In this document: positions 16,888 to 24,712 of the stretch, piece by piece
Layout: the number at the start of each line of letters is the position of its first letter
How positions within the stretch are numbered: the first letter of the stretch is position 1
Notes under the pieces: model-generated
Database searches by the model: none
What the model was told of the DNA's origin: nothing
The model's input: only the letters and a program-made list of their open reading frames with translations
Origin: Claveliimonas acetigenes
GTDB lineage: Bacteria; Bacillota; Clostridia; Lachnospirales; Lachnospiraceae
Assembly: GCF_025567385.1 (NCBI RefSeq)
Contig: NZ_JAOQJU010000015.1
Location: 5,397 to 69,396, forward strand
DNA length: 64,000 nt
Reading direction: 5' to 3'
Program-made: the position numbers and the translations under genes

Positions 16888-17178
16888 ATGTATAAAGTAG
16901 AGATTAAATTTAATCCTAATAACCTGACGCCGGATGATATGGATAGAATCTGTGAGCAGACAGACCGGATTTTTGAGGAAGAGGATTTGGATTGTGCGGG
17001 AAGGGAGCCGGGAATGAGGGTATATCTTGACCGGGGACGCAAGCAGGATTATGGAAGATTCTGGGCGGCAATCTTTGCGCTGAAAAATGCGGTGGGGATT
17101 TCAAAGCATTTGCAGGAGTGCTTCTGGTATAACGGGAATGAAAAGGAAAACCTGATTACCGAATTTATGAGGAATTAA
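16888..17178 (+). CDS. Small conserved protein, probable partner of a VapD-like gene
   Basis: The 96-residue acidic protein (MYKVEIKFNPNNLTPDDMDR..., then RVYLDRGRKQDYGRFWAAIFAL) is not assigned to a named family here. I recall similar short proteins encoded just upstream of VapD-like genes in Clostridia, as in this window where the next gene starts 4 bp later. That position suggests an antitoxin or regulatory partner. ATG 16888 is chosen because GAAAGGA lies 8 nt before it; ATG 16879 is possible. Confidence 0.6.
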   Translation: MYKVEIKFNPNNLTPDDMDRICEQTDRIFEEEDLDCAGREPGMRVYLDRGRKQDYGRFWAAIFALKNAVGISKHLQECFWYNGNEKENLITEFMRN

Positions 17179-17182
17179 ACGG

Positions 17183-17512
17183 ATGGACAGCACACAGAGG
17201 AAAGGTATCAATTTCGACTTGGATACCGAGGCTTTAAAGGAGCATTAACCCAAAGGGGATTGGCATAATGCCTATTACGATGTGCGGGCATACTTCGAGC
17301 GGAATGGTTTTGAGCATATACAAGAATCTGGTTATCATTCTGTTGAGATTATGACAGAGGCAAGGGCAATGGCTGTAATTTATCAGATGACCAAAGAATT
17401 TCTGTGGCTGAATTACTGTGTAAGCGTCTGTACGATTTCAGATGTACCTGAATTATATGATATTTCCCATGTATTTGAACGGGAGGCACAGCGCCTGTCA
17501 GAAGAAAAATAA
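17183..17512 (+). pseudogene. VapD-like (Cas2-fold) endoribonuclease gene with a premature stop
   Basis: The full frame would encode 109 residues of the VapD family (RKGINFDLDTEALKEH, then PKGDWHNAYYDVRAYFERN, SGYHSVEIMTEARAMAVIYQ, CVSVCTISDVPELYDISHVF), an RNase toxin with a Cas2-like ferredoxin fold. Codon 22 is TAA (17246-17248) where relatives have tyrosine, a one-base change, and the frame is intact on both sides. Restart at GTG 17282 is possible but would omit the first strand that carries the conserved Asp. The upstream 96-residue gene is intact. Confidence 0.75.
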
Positions 17513-17528
17513 AATACAGATTTTACAT

Positions 17529-17568
17529 AGCCGATTGGTTTCAAAACGGGAATCAGTCGGCTGTTTTT
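17529..17568 (+). terminator. Intrinsic terminator after the VapD-like gene
   Basis: AGCCGATTGGTTTC (17529-17542) pairs with GGAATCAGTCGGCT (17549-17562) with small internal mismatches, and a GTTTTTA tail follows. Confidence 0.7.
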
Positions 17569-17721
17569 ATGCTTGGATGTAAAAAATTCCGAAATCTGCT
17601 TATTTTTTGAAAAAATAATGTTCCCCGATACCTTGTGATTGATTTCAGCAAAAAGGACGCAAATGCAGACTAAAGTAATTGCATAAAAATGCTTTATCGA
17701 CGAACGCCTCTTTCTGTGCTA

Positions 17722-17745
17722 TGATAATTAAGTTATCATTATAGT
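17722..17745 (+). promoter_or_regulatory. Inverted repeat and -10 before the GTPase gene
   Basis: TGATAA-TTAAG-TTATCA (17722-17738) is a perfect dyad directly before TATAGT (17740-17745), 20-25 bp upstream of the start of the GTPase gene. It may be an operator. The rest of the gap from 17569 is AT-rich without an evident gene. Confidence 0.4.
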
Positions 17746-17764
17746 ATAGAAAGGGGTATTTTCT

Positions 17765-20566
17765 ATGGGAAATCCCTCAGAAAATAAAGAGACAAACCAA
17801 ACAAAAAAGAATATCTGCCTGGGCATCCTCGCCCATGTGGATTCGGGGAAAACGACGTTATCCGAGAGCATTTTATATCTGTGCGGCAGTATAAGAAAAT
17901 TAGGAAGGGTGGATCATGGAGATGCCTTTCTTGACAATTTTGAATTAGAGAGAAGCAGAGGAATCACCATCTTTTCCAAGCAGGCGGTATTTGACCTGGG
18001 GAATACACGGTTTACACTTCTTGACACGCCGGGCCACGTGGATTTTTCGGCAGAGATGGAGCGGACGCTGCAGGTTCTGGACTGCGCGGTTCTGGTGGTC
18101 AGTGGAGCGGATGGCGTGCAGGGGCACACCCGGACGCTTTGGAATCTGCTGAAGCGTTACCAGATTCCCACTTTTCTATTTGTCAACAAGATGGATCAGG
18201 CGGGGGCAGATGAAGAGAAAATTCTGGAGGAATTGAAGAAACGTCTGAGTGATAACTGTGTGAGATTTAATGGAGAAGAGCAGGAAGATACTTCCTGGGA
18301 AAATGTTGCCGTATGTGAGGAGGCTGCGCTGGAAGAATATCTGGAAGAAGGACGGCTCGCGGATCAAACCATTATTCGGATGATAGCAGAACGCAAGGTC
18401 TTCCCGTGCTATTTCGGCTCCGCATTAAAAGTACAGGGAGTGCAGGAGTTTTTGGATGGCCTGGAGAAATATACAGGAGAAGGATTTCTTAAGTGGAATG
18501 CGGTGGAAGAAGGGGATAAATTCGGCGCAAAGGTTTACAAAATTTCTAGGGACGGACAAGGCAGCAGGCTGACTTATATGAAGATTGTGAGTGGAACCTT
18601 GAAGGTGAAGGATATCTTAAGCGGCAGAGGGAAAGACGGAGAGGCCTGGGAGGAAAAAGTAAATCAGATCCGCGTCTATTCCGGCGAGAAATATGAGCTT
18701 GTCCAGGAAGCTCATAAGGGAATGGTCTGTGCGGCCACAGGTCTGAATGCTACTTATCCGGGAGAAGGATTGGGGATTGTATGTGCGTCAGAAGAGCCGG
18801 TGTTAGAGCCGGTGCTGAATTATCAGGTTCGGCTGCCTGAAGGGTGCGATATCCATAATATGCTGCAGAATCTGCGCCAGCTGGAAGAAGAAGACCCTAT
18901 GCTTCGGACCACGTGGAATGAAGAACTGGGGGAGATTCATGTGCAGCTGATGGGGGAAGTGCAGACGGAGATTCTGCAGGACATCATCAAAGAGCGGTTC
19001 GGCGTGGAAGTGACTTTTGGTACGGGGAACATTGTATACAAGGAAACAATAGGAACAACAGTAGAAGGAGTGGGGCATTTTGAGCCGCTGCGCCATTATG
19101 CAGAAGTACATCTGGTTATGGAGCCGGGCGATCCGGGAAGCGGAATGGTACTTGCTTCTGATTGCAGTGAGGACATGTTGGATAAGAACTGGCAGCGGCT
19201 GATACTCACCCATTTGGCAGAGAAGAGCCACAGGGGCGTGCTTATTGGCGCAGAGCTTACTGATGTGAAAATCACGCTGGCAGCAGGACGGGCTCATTTG
19301 AAACACACAGAAGGCGGGGACTTCCGGCAGGCGACTTATCGGGCGGTGCGCCAGGGGCTGATGCAGGCAGAAAGCATCCTGTTGGAACCATATTATGAAT
19401 TTCGTCTGGAAATCCCGGCGGAAACGGTAGGGCGCGCGCTTACGGATATACAGCGGATGTCAGGAGAATTTCATCCGCCGGAGACGGTGGGAGAGATGGC
19501 GGTGATAACCGGGAGCGCTCCGGTGGCGGAAATGCAGGGATATCAGATGGAAGTTACCGGTTATACCAAAGGACAGGGAAGACTCGCCTGTATTTTCAGG
19601 GGATACAAGCCCTGTCATAATGCAGAGGAAATCATAGAAGCCAGTGGATACGATGCAGAAAGGGATTTGGCAAATCCGACAGGCTCTGTGTTCTGTGCCC
19701 ATGGCGCCGGATTCAACGTACCCTGGGATCAGGTGCCGGATTACATGCATATAGAGAGCCAGTTGAAGAAACGGGAAGCAGAAGCAGCGGCAGCGCACAA
19801 TGGGTTGCAGAATGTGGAACAGGACGAAACTCAGAGTATGGCTCGGAGCACGGCAGGAGCTGCGGGGGCAGCAGGGAGAAGAATATCCTGGAATGCACAA
19901 GAAGACAAAGAACTGGAAGAGATATTTATCCGGACTTATGGGAAAATCGAACGCCGGACGGCAGGTTCTTCGAAAACTGTAAATCAGGACAGAACAGAAA
20001 AATCCGGAAAAAAAGAAGAAACAATCCAGGAATACCTGTTGGTAGATGGTTACAACATCATATTTGCATGGGATGATTTGAAAGAACTTGCCAAAGATAA
20101 TATTGAAGCGGCGAGGAATAAGCTGATGGATGTCCTGTGCAATTACCAGGGCTTTAAGAAGTGTGCGGTAATCCTGGTGTTTGATGCTTATCGGGTGGAA
20201 GGGTATACGATGGAAATCCAGAAATACCACAATATCCATGTAGTATACACCAAAGAAGCAGAAACGGCGGATCAGTACATCGAGAAGGTGGTTCATCAGA
20301 TCGGGCGAAAGTACAATGTAACGGTGGCTACATCCGACGGCGTGGAGCAGGTGGTTACACTGGGACAGGGCGGAAGACTGATATCCGCAAGGGAGTTCCG
20401 GGAAGAGGTAGAAATCGTGCGGCGTCAGATTCACGAAGAAGCTGAGAATCACAGGGAGAGCAGGAAAAATTATCTTTTTGACCATATGGATAAAGACATG
20501 GCAGAAGAAATGGAAGAAGTCAGGCTGGGACGAAAGACGATCTCAGATGAAGATACGTCTTGTTAA
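17765..20566 (+). CDS. EF-G/TetM-like translational GTPase fused to a NYN (YacP-like) nuclease domain
   Basis: Residues 1-660 are a translation-factor GTPase of the TetM/EF-G group: G1 AHVDSGKT (23-30), switch I RSRGITI, G3 DTPGH (87-91), G4 NKMD (141-144), then EF-G domains II-V. A 90-residue charged linker leads to residues about 757-890, a NYN/PIN-like domain of the YacP type (LLVDGYNIIFAWDD ... LVFDAYRVEG ... TKEAETADQYIEKVV ... VATSDGVEQ) with the acidic residues expected for metal-dependent RNA cleavage. The GTPase probably acts on the ribosome A site; the nuclease may cleave RNA there. Sequence is too far from TetM proper to infer tetracycline resistance. Confidence 0.88.
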   Translation: MGNPSENKETNQTKKNICLGILAHVDSGKTTLSESILYLCGSIRKLGRVDHGDAFLDNFELERSRGITIFSKQAVFDLGNTRFTLLDTPGHVDFSAEMERTLQVLDCAVLVVSGADGVQGHTRTLWNLLKRYQIPTFLFVNKMDQAGADEEKILEELKKRLSDNCVRFNGEEQEDTSWENVAVCEEAALEEYLEEGRLADQTIIRMIAERKVFPCYFGSALKVQGVQEFLDGLEKYTGEGFLKWNAVEEGDKFGAKVYKISRDGQGSRLTYMKIVSGTLKVKDILSGRGKDGEAWEEKVNQIRVYSGEKYELVQEAHKGMVCAATGLNATYPGEGLGIVCASEEPVLEPVLNYQVRLPEGCDIHNMLQNLRQLEEEDPMLRTTWNEELGEIHVQLMGEVQTEILQDIIKERFGVEVTFGTGNIVYKETIGTTVEGVGHFEPLRHYAEVHLVMEPGDPGSGMVLASDCSEDMLDKNWQRLILTHLAEKSHRGVLIGAELTDVKITLAAGRAHLKHTEGGDFRQATYRAVRQGLMQAESILLEPYYEFRLEIPAETVGRALTDIQRMSGEFHPPETVGEMAVITGSAPVAEMQGYQMEVTGYTKGQGRLACIFRGYKPCHNAEEIIEASGYDAERDLANPTGSVFCAHGAGFNVPWDQVPDYMHIESQLKKREAEAAAAHNGLQNVEQDETQSMARSTAGAAGAAGRRISWNAQEDKELEEIFIRTYGKIERRTAGSSKTVNQDRTEKSGKKEETIQEYLLVDGYNIIFAWDDLKELAKDNIEAARNKLMDVLCNYQGFKKCAVILVFDAYRVEGYTMEIQKYHNIHVVYTKEAETADQYIEKVVHQIGRKYNVTVATSDGVEQVVTLGQGGRLISAREFREEVEIVRRQIHEEAENHRESRKNYLFDHMDKDMAEEMEEVRLGRKTISDEDTSC

Positions 20567-21249
20567 ATTCCAGCCAGTGCATTCATTTTATCAAATGTAA
20601 AATGATTAAATACAGCGATAGACCGTCCGACGCCGATGACTGCAAGAACCGTTCCGACGCCGATTCCCACCAGATGGCCGGAGAGGGCAAGCCCCAGTAT
20701 GATGGTGACAGAAATGCATAGAAGGTCAAAACAATTTTTTGTGAAGCCCACACTCTTTCCAAAACAGTCGGAGAGGGCCTGTACAATTCCATCGCCGGGA
20801 TTGGGAATGATGCGCATGTTTAGAGACATGGCAGCCCCAATTCCGGTTAATATAATTGCAATTATCAGGAAAAACAGCCGTCCGGCGAAGCTCCCGGCAA
20901 AACTTCCCGCATATGCAGTCTGCAAATCGGGAATCAGAGCGCCGAATATATTTAGAAATCTGGTAAAAACTAAGCTCAGAGGAAGCTGAAGGATATCCTT
21001 TAAAAGAAGAGCTTTCAAGCTGCCGGTATGGTGAGAGACATGCAGAAGCATCTCCACTACAATAAAAAGCGTATAAAGCGCCAGTGTTATATTTCCAAAA
21101 TTCAGATTCCATATATCCGAAACGCAGAATGCGACAGATATAATGGGCGAAACTCCCAGCCCTGTTTTGGTATTTAATGTAATGCCAAGCGCCAGGATTA
21201 AAAGCCCCGCAGCGTAAAAGAAACCTCGATATATCTTTTCTTTTGTCAT
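20563..21249 (-). CDS. YczE/YyaS/YitT-family membrane protein
   Basis: The 228-residue protein has about five to six hydrophobic helices and typical family sequence (LLILALGITLNTKTGLGVSP, then NPGDGIVQALSDCFGKSVGFTKN and a glycine-rich GHLVGIGVGTVLAVIGVGRS). Members are integral membrane proteins of uncertain function. Its end overlaps the convergent GTPase gene by 4 bp. The start at 21249 follows AAAAGAGG on the minus strand. Confidence 0.8.
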   Translation of the reverse strand: MTKEKIYRGFFYAAGLLILALGITLNTKTGLGVSPIISVAFCVSDIWNLNFGNITLALYTLFIVVEMLLHVSHHTGSLKALLLKDILQLPLSLVFTRFLNIFGALIPDLQTAYAGSFAGSFAGRLFFLIIAIILTGIGAAMSLNMRIIPNPGDGIVQALSDCFGKSVGFTKNCFDLLCISVTIILGLALSGHLVGIGVGTVLAVIGVGRSIAVFNHFTFDKMNALAGI

Positions 21250-21423
21250 AGTCTTAACCTCTTTTTTCCATAATTTCCATTAAGAATTTTAGCACAAATA
21301 AATTTTTTGCGCTATAGTCGATTTTTTGATGTATGTTTTCGGCAAAAAACGATTGTATATTGACGAAAAAACCGCAAAAAGTAACAAAAAGTGTAAATAC
21401 GCTGTCGGAGAAAAGATAATCCC

Positions 21424-21452
21424 TTGTAAAAATGAATGGATTTGTGTAAAAT
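21424..21452 (+). promoter_or_regulatory. Sigma-A-type promoter at the head of the polysaccharide locus
   Basis: TTGTAA (21424-21429), a 17-bp spacer and TAAAAT (21447-21452) lie 60 bp before the small membrane-protein gene and probably drive it together with the dehydratase gene. The stretch 21250-21423 contains no other evident feature. Confidence 0.55.
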
Positions 21453-21512
21453 AGTAAAGGCTCCTGTGAAAGGGATGCAGTTAGAAAACAGTAAGAGAAA
21501 AGGAAATTTGCG

Positions 21513-21737
21513 ATGGAGTACATAAAAAAAGAATGGAAGTCGATTGCAGCCGCTGTGTTGGTGGTAGTGGCTTCTATTGGAATGCTTTATTATAGCAAAG
21601 ATGCCGTGGTAAGTGAAGTAGTAGGGGAAAATGTGCCGGTGATTGATCCGCACAAGGCGATTATTGCGGCGATTATTATGATGTTTGTAGGGCTGGGGAT
21701 TTATTTGTTAAGAAGAAAATCATATCCTGCCGAGTAG
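21513..21737 (+). CDS. Small two-helix membrane protein
   Basis: The 74-residue protein has helices at about 10-28 (IAAAVLVVVASIGMLYYS) and 48-67 (KAIIAAIIMMFVGLGIYLL), separated by an acidic extracellular-like loop, and ends in RRKSYPAE. I do not recognise a family. It has its own promoter and stands 42 bp before the first sugar-nucleotide gene, so a role in envelope assembly is possible but unproven. Confidence 0.65.
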   Translation: MEYIKKEWKSIAAAVLVVVASIGMLYYSKDAVVSEVVGENVPVIDPHKAIIAAIIMMFVGLGIYLLRRKSYPAE

Positions 21738-21779
21738 ATAATAAACTTTATAAAAAGGAAAGAGAACGGGAAGTTAATT

Positions 21780-23669
21780 ATGAAGATGAGAGAGCGGAAG
21801 ACAGAGATGCTCTGGATACACAAAGCCATGCTTCTTGCGTTTATGGACATATTAATTACACTGGCGGTTTATCTGGCAGCACTGCTGATAAGATTTGATT
21901 TTTTATTTTCACGGATACCGGAAGAATATATACAAGGCTATATATGGTCCATGCCATTCTGGGTCATTGCGACAGTTGTCGTATTTTATGCCTTCAGGCT
22001 GTATCATAGTGTATGGAGGCTGGCAAGTGTGGCGGAGGTCAGGATGATTCTGACGGCATATATTACTTTGATACCGGTATATGCGGCGGGCATTCTCTTT
22101 ATGGATCTGAAAATGCCCAGATCCTATTATTGCATCGGATACGTATTGTCCGTCTGCGCGACAACAGGAATTCGTTTCTCTTACCGGATACTGCGGGCTT
22201 ATTCCAAGCGGAACAGCCAGGTATTCAACGTGAAAGAGCGGGAGCATGTCATGATTATCGGAGCGGGCGCCGTAGGACAGACACTGATAAAGGAACTGAT
22301 TAACTCCGATAAAATGAACGTAAAGGTTTGTTGTATTATTGATGACAATCCGAGCAAGATTGGAAAACAACTGGAAGGAATTCCAATCGTAGGAGACCGT
22401 TATGACATTATCGAGATGGCGGCAAAATACGATATTGACCGTATTATCTATGCGATTCCGGCTACAACCGGAAAGAACAGAAAAGATATTCTTAACATTT
22501 GCAAGGAAACAAAATGCCGTATGCAGACAGTTCCGGCAGTGTACCAGATTGTAAATGGCGAGGTAAATGTGAGCAAGCTTCGTAATGTTGAAATCACCGA
22601 CCTATTGGGAAGGGCACAGGTGAAGGTCAACAACGAAGAGATATTTGCGGCAATCAAAGGGAAAACGGTTATGGTTACCGGTGGCGGCGGTTCCATCGGA
22701 AGCGAGTTGTGCCGTCAGATTGCCCATGCAGAACCAAAGCAGTTGATAATCTTTGAAATCTATGAAAACAATGCCTATGAGATTCAGCAGGAGTTAAAAA
22801 GAACTTATCCGAATCTGAATCTAAAGGCGCTGATCGGTTCCGTGCGGAATACGAACCGTATCAACTGGGTCATTGAAAAATACCGTCCGGACATTATTTT
22901 CCATGCAGCAGCGCATAAACACGTGCCGCTCATGGAGGACAGCCCCAACGAGGCGATTAAAAATAATGTTATCGGAACCTACAAGACCGCAAAAGCAGCC
23001 ACCAAGTATGGCGTTAAGAAGTTCGTGCTGATTTCCACAGACAAAGCGGTGAATCCGACCAACATCATGGGGGCGTCCAAGCGTCTCTGCGAGATGGTGG
23101 TACAGATGATGAACCGGGAGAGTTCGAATACCGATTTTGTGGCAGTGCGTTTTGGAAATGTACTGGGAAGTAATGGAAGCGTAATACCACTTTTCAAAAA
23201 ACAGATAGCCGAAGGCGGACCGGTCACGGTAACAGATAAGAACATCATTCGTTATTTTATGACCATACCGGAAGCAGTATCTCTGGTACTGCAGGCTTCC
23301 TATTATGCCAAAGGCGGAGAAATCTTCGTACTGGATATGGGGGATCCGGTTAAAATCGACGATATGGCGAGAAATCTGATCCGTCTGTCAGGATACAAGC
23401 CAGATGTAGATATTATGGTAGAATATACCGGACTCAGACCGGGCGAAAAGCTTTTTGAAGAACTTCTGATGGATGAAGAAGGGCTTCAGGAAACAGAAAA
23501 TGAACTGATCCATATCGGAAAGCCCATCGATATGGACGACGAATGGTTCAAAGAGAAGCTTCATGAACTGGATGAAGCAAGCCGTCACGAGGACGGGCAT
23601 ATGAAAGAGATTGTGGCAGAGATTGTGCCGACTTATCATATTGACAAAACAAAACATGCAGGTGCATAA
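21780..23669 (+). CDS. Membrane-bound nucleotide-sugar 4,6-dehydratase (CapD/PglF/FlaA1 family)
   Basis: The 629-residue protein has the long-form architecture: four N-terminal membrane helices (about 15-110), a CoA-binding-like Rossmann domain (about 150-270, VMIIGAGAVGQTLIKEL), and an SDR dehydratase domain starting with VMVTGGGGSIGSELCRQI (about 298). The short-chain active site uses TDKAVNPTNIMGASKR in place of the classical YxxxK. Such enzymes convert UDP-GlcNAc to the 4-keto-6-deoxy sugar used for bacillosamine, QuiNAc or FucNAc, often as the priming sugar of the polysaccharide. It lies upstream of the loaP leader and heads the locus. Confidence 0.9.
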   Translation: MKMRERKTEMLWIHKAMLLAFMDILITLAVYLAALLIRFDFLFSRIPEEYIQGYIWSMPFWVIATVVVFYAFRLYHSVWRLASVAEVRMILTAYITLIPVYAAGILFMDLKMPRSYYCIGYVLSVCATTGIRFSYRILRAYSKRNSQVFNVKEREHVMIIGAGAVGQTLIKELINSDKMNVKVCCIIDDNPSKIGKQLEGIPIVGDRYDIIEMAAKYDIDRIIYAIPATTGKNRKDILNICKETKCRMQTVPAVYQIVNGEVNVSKLRNVEITDLLGRAQVKVNNEEIFAAIKGKTVMVTGGGGSIGSELCRQIAHAEPKQLIIFEIYENNAYEIQQELKRTYPNLNLKALIGSVRNTNRINWVIEKYRPDIIFHAAAHKHVPLMEDSPNEAIKNNVIGTYKTAKAATKYGVKKFVLISTDKAVNPTNIMGASKRLCEMVVQMMNRESSNTDFVAVRFGNVLGSNGSVIPLFKKQIAEGGPVTVTDKNIIRYFMTIPEAVSLVLQASYYAKGGEIFVLDMGDPVKIDDMARNLIRLSGYKPDVDIMVEYTGLRPGEKLFEELLMDEEGLQETENELIHIGKPIDMDDEWFKEKLHELDEASRHEDGHMKEIVAEIVPTYHIDKTKHAGA

Positions 23670-23692
23670 TAGATTGTGATTTGAGTGAAGCT

Positions 23693-23895
23693 AGATTTTT
23701 GTGACTTTATGCATGGCTGAACATAGCATCTATCAGTTCAGCCATAACAGCTCGAATTAGCTGCTTCGCAGCTTATTTCGTCGCATACGCGGCTAAATTC
23801 TCGCTTATGGCAGAGCGCCATATACAAAGTACATAAAATCTTCGTTTTCAAACAAGTTTGAACTCAGATTTTTATGACTTTGTGCATGGCTGAAC
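23693..23895 (+). repeat. Imperfect 30-nt direct repeats
   Basis: Bases 23693-23722 and 23866-23895 are 28/30 identical (AGATTTTTGTGACTTTATGC... versus AGATTTTTATGACTTTGTGC..., both ending ATGGCTGAAC). They bracket a region with further hairpins (AGCTGC-TTC-GCAGCT at 23759-23773; TTCAAAC-AA-GTTTGAA at 23847-23862). No protein is encoded in 23670-24072. Confidence 0.85.
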
Positions 23896-23902
23896 TGATA
23901 GA
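23713..23902 (+). promoter_or_regulatory. Mutually exclusive hairpins in the loaP leader
   Basis: ATGGCTGAAC (23713-23722) pairs with GTTCAGCCAT (23736-23745) in a local 10-bp hairpin. The same right arm is part of TCTATCAGTTCAGCCAT (23729-23745), which is perfectly complementary over 17 nt to 23886-23902. Only one pairing can form at a time, the layout of a conformational switch. A later stem CCGCCT-GAATGA-AGGCGG (23977-23994) and a terminator follow before loaP. Confidence 0.55.
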
Positions 23903-24002
23903 AAAAATTTTCGTGGAGTTGAATCGTCGCCTTGCCGCGTTCAACTGCCCGGAATGTAATAAATGAAGATAATCATCCGCCTGAATGAAGGCGGAATGGC
24001 GT

Positions 24003-24034
24003 AGCCTACCCTTTTTGGGGTGGGCTGTTTTATT
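24003..24034 (+). terminator. Intrinsic terminator upstream of loaP
   Basis: AGCCTACCC (24003-24011) pairs with GGGTGGGCT (24018-24026, one G-U pair) and is followed by GTTTTATT. It lies about 40 bp before the loaP start, so it either ends the upstream transcript or attenuates loaP itself. Confidence 0.65.
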
Positions 24035-24072
24035 AAAGGCAAGGGATAATAAAAAGAATAGGAGAACTGCCC

Positions 24073-24582
24073 ATGTGGTATGTTGTGCAGACACGCACAG
24101 GCACAGAGGAAAGCATACGGATACAATGCAAAAAAAATGTATCCGCCGAAGTGCTGGAGCGGTGTTTTATCCCTTATTATGAAGAGCAAAAACGTATCCG
24201 TGGAGAGTGGACAACACAGACGAAAGTCCTTTTCCCCGGGTACGTTTTTATGATTACAGAAAATGTAGAAGCTCTATATGAAGAATTGAAAACAATCATC
24301 GGGCTGACAAAGCTAATCGGAACCGGTGAAGAGATTGTTCCGCTTCAAGAAGAAGAAATCGCTTTCCTGGAGAGTTTCGGCGGTGCAAAGCAAGTGGTAG
24401 AGATGTCCCAGGGTGTCATCGAACACTCGCAGGTCAAAGTAACATCCGGACCGCTGCAGGGCAAGGAAGGATATATACGGAAGATAGATCGCCACAAGCG
24501 CAAAGCCTGGCTGGACATAGAAATGTTTGGAAGAACACAGAACATCCAGGTAGGGCTGGAGATTGTGGCAAAGATAGAATAG
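24073..24582 (+). CDS. loaP: LoaP, NusG-family antiterminator
   Basis: The 169-residue NusG paralogue has an NGN domain at residues 1-105 (MWYVVQTRTGTEESIRIQC, LFPGYVFMITENVEALY) and a C-terminal KOW domain (VKVTSGPLQGKEGYIRKIDRHKRKAW). It lacks the length and sequence of housekeeping NusG and matches LoaP, the operon-specific processive antiterminator of Firmicutes (described in Bacillus velezensis; targets include polysaccharide and polyketide operons). It is encoded at the head of a long polysaccharide operon, separated from the first transferase gene by an intrinsic terminator, as expected for its role. A GGAG ribosome site lies 8 nt before ATG 24073. Confidence 0.88.
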   Translation: MWYVVQTRTGTEESIRIQCKKNVSAEVLERCFIPYYEEQKRIRGEWTTQTKVLFPGYVFMITENVEALYEELKTIIGLTKLIGTGEEIVPLQEEEIAFLESFGGAKQVVEMSQGVIEHSQVKVTSGPLQGKEGYIRKIDRHKRKAWLDIEMFGRTQNIQVGLEIVAKIE

Positions 24583-24627
24583 ATGAATATATATAATAGA
24601 AGAAATGCAGAGTAAGAGAGTAAGGAA

Positions 24628-24650
24628 AAGTCCCTGGAGGGGCTTTTTTT
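24628..24650 (+). terminator. Terminator between loaP and the glycosyltransferase operon (likely LoaP target)
   Basis: AAGTCCC-TGGA-GGGGCTT (24628-24645) followed by a run of Ts to 24650 forms a compact intrinsic terminator 63 bp before the next gene. LoaP-modified polymerase would be expected to read through it and switch on the downstream operon. This role is inferred from position. Confidence 0.75.
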
Positions 24651-24712
24651 AGTGGGGAAAGGAAGAAGTGCTCTAAATGGGTAGAAAAAGATAAATGGAG
24701 CGTTAGAAGTAT

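Noticed and set aside
19460..20485. A 341-codon open frame on the minus strand
   Set aside because: It lies wholly inside the EF-G-like/NYN gene, is rich in unlikely Cys/His/Phe runs, and has no ribosome site; it is a shadow frame.
17765..20566. Tetracycline-resistance gene of the tet(M) group
   Set aside because: The GTPase motifs fit the superfamily, but overall sequence is distant, and the NYN fusion points to a chromosomal factor rather than a resistance determinant.
23693..23902. CRISPR array or IS end repeats
   Set aside because: Only two direct copies occur, without regular spacers, and no transposase or cas gene is nearby. Inverted pairing suggests a leader structure instead.
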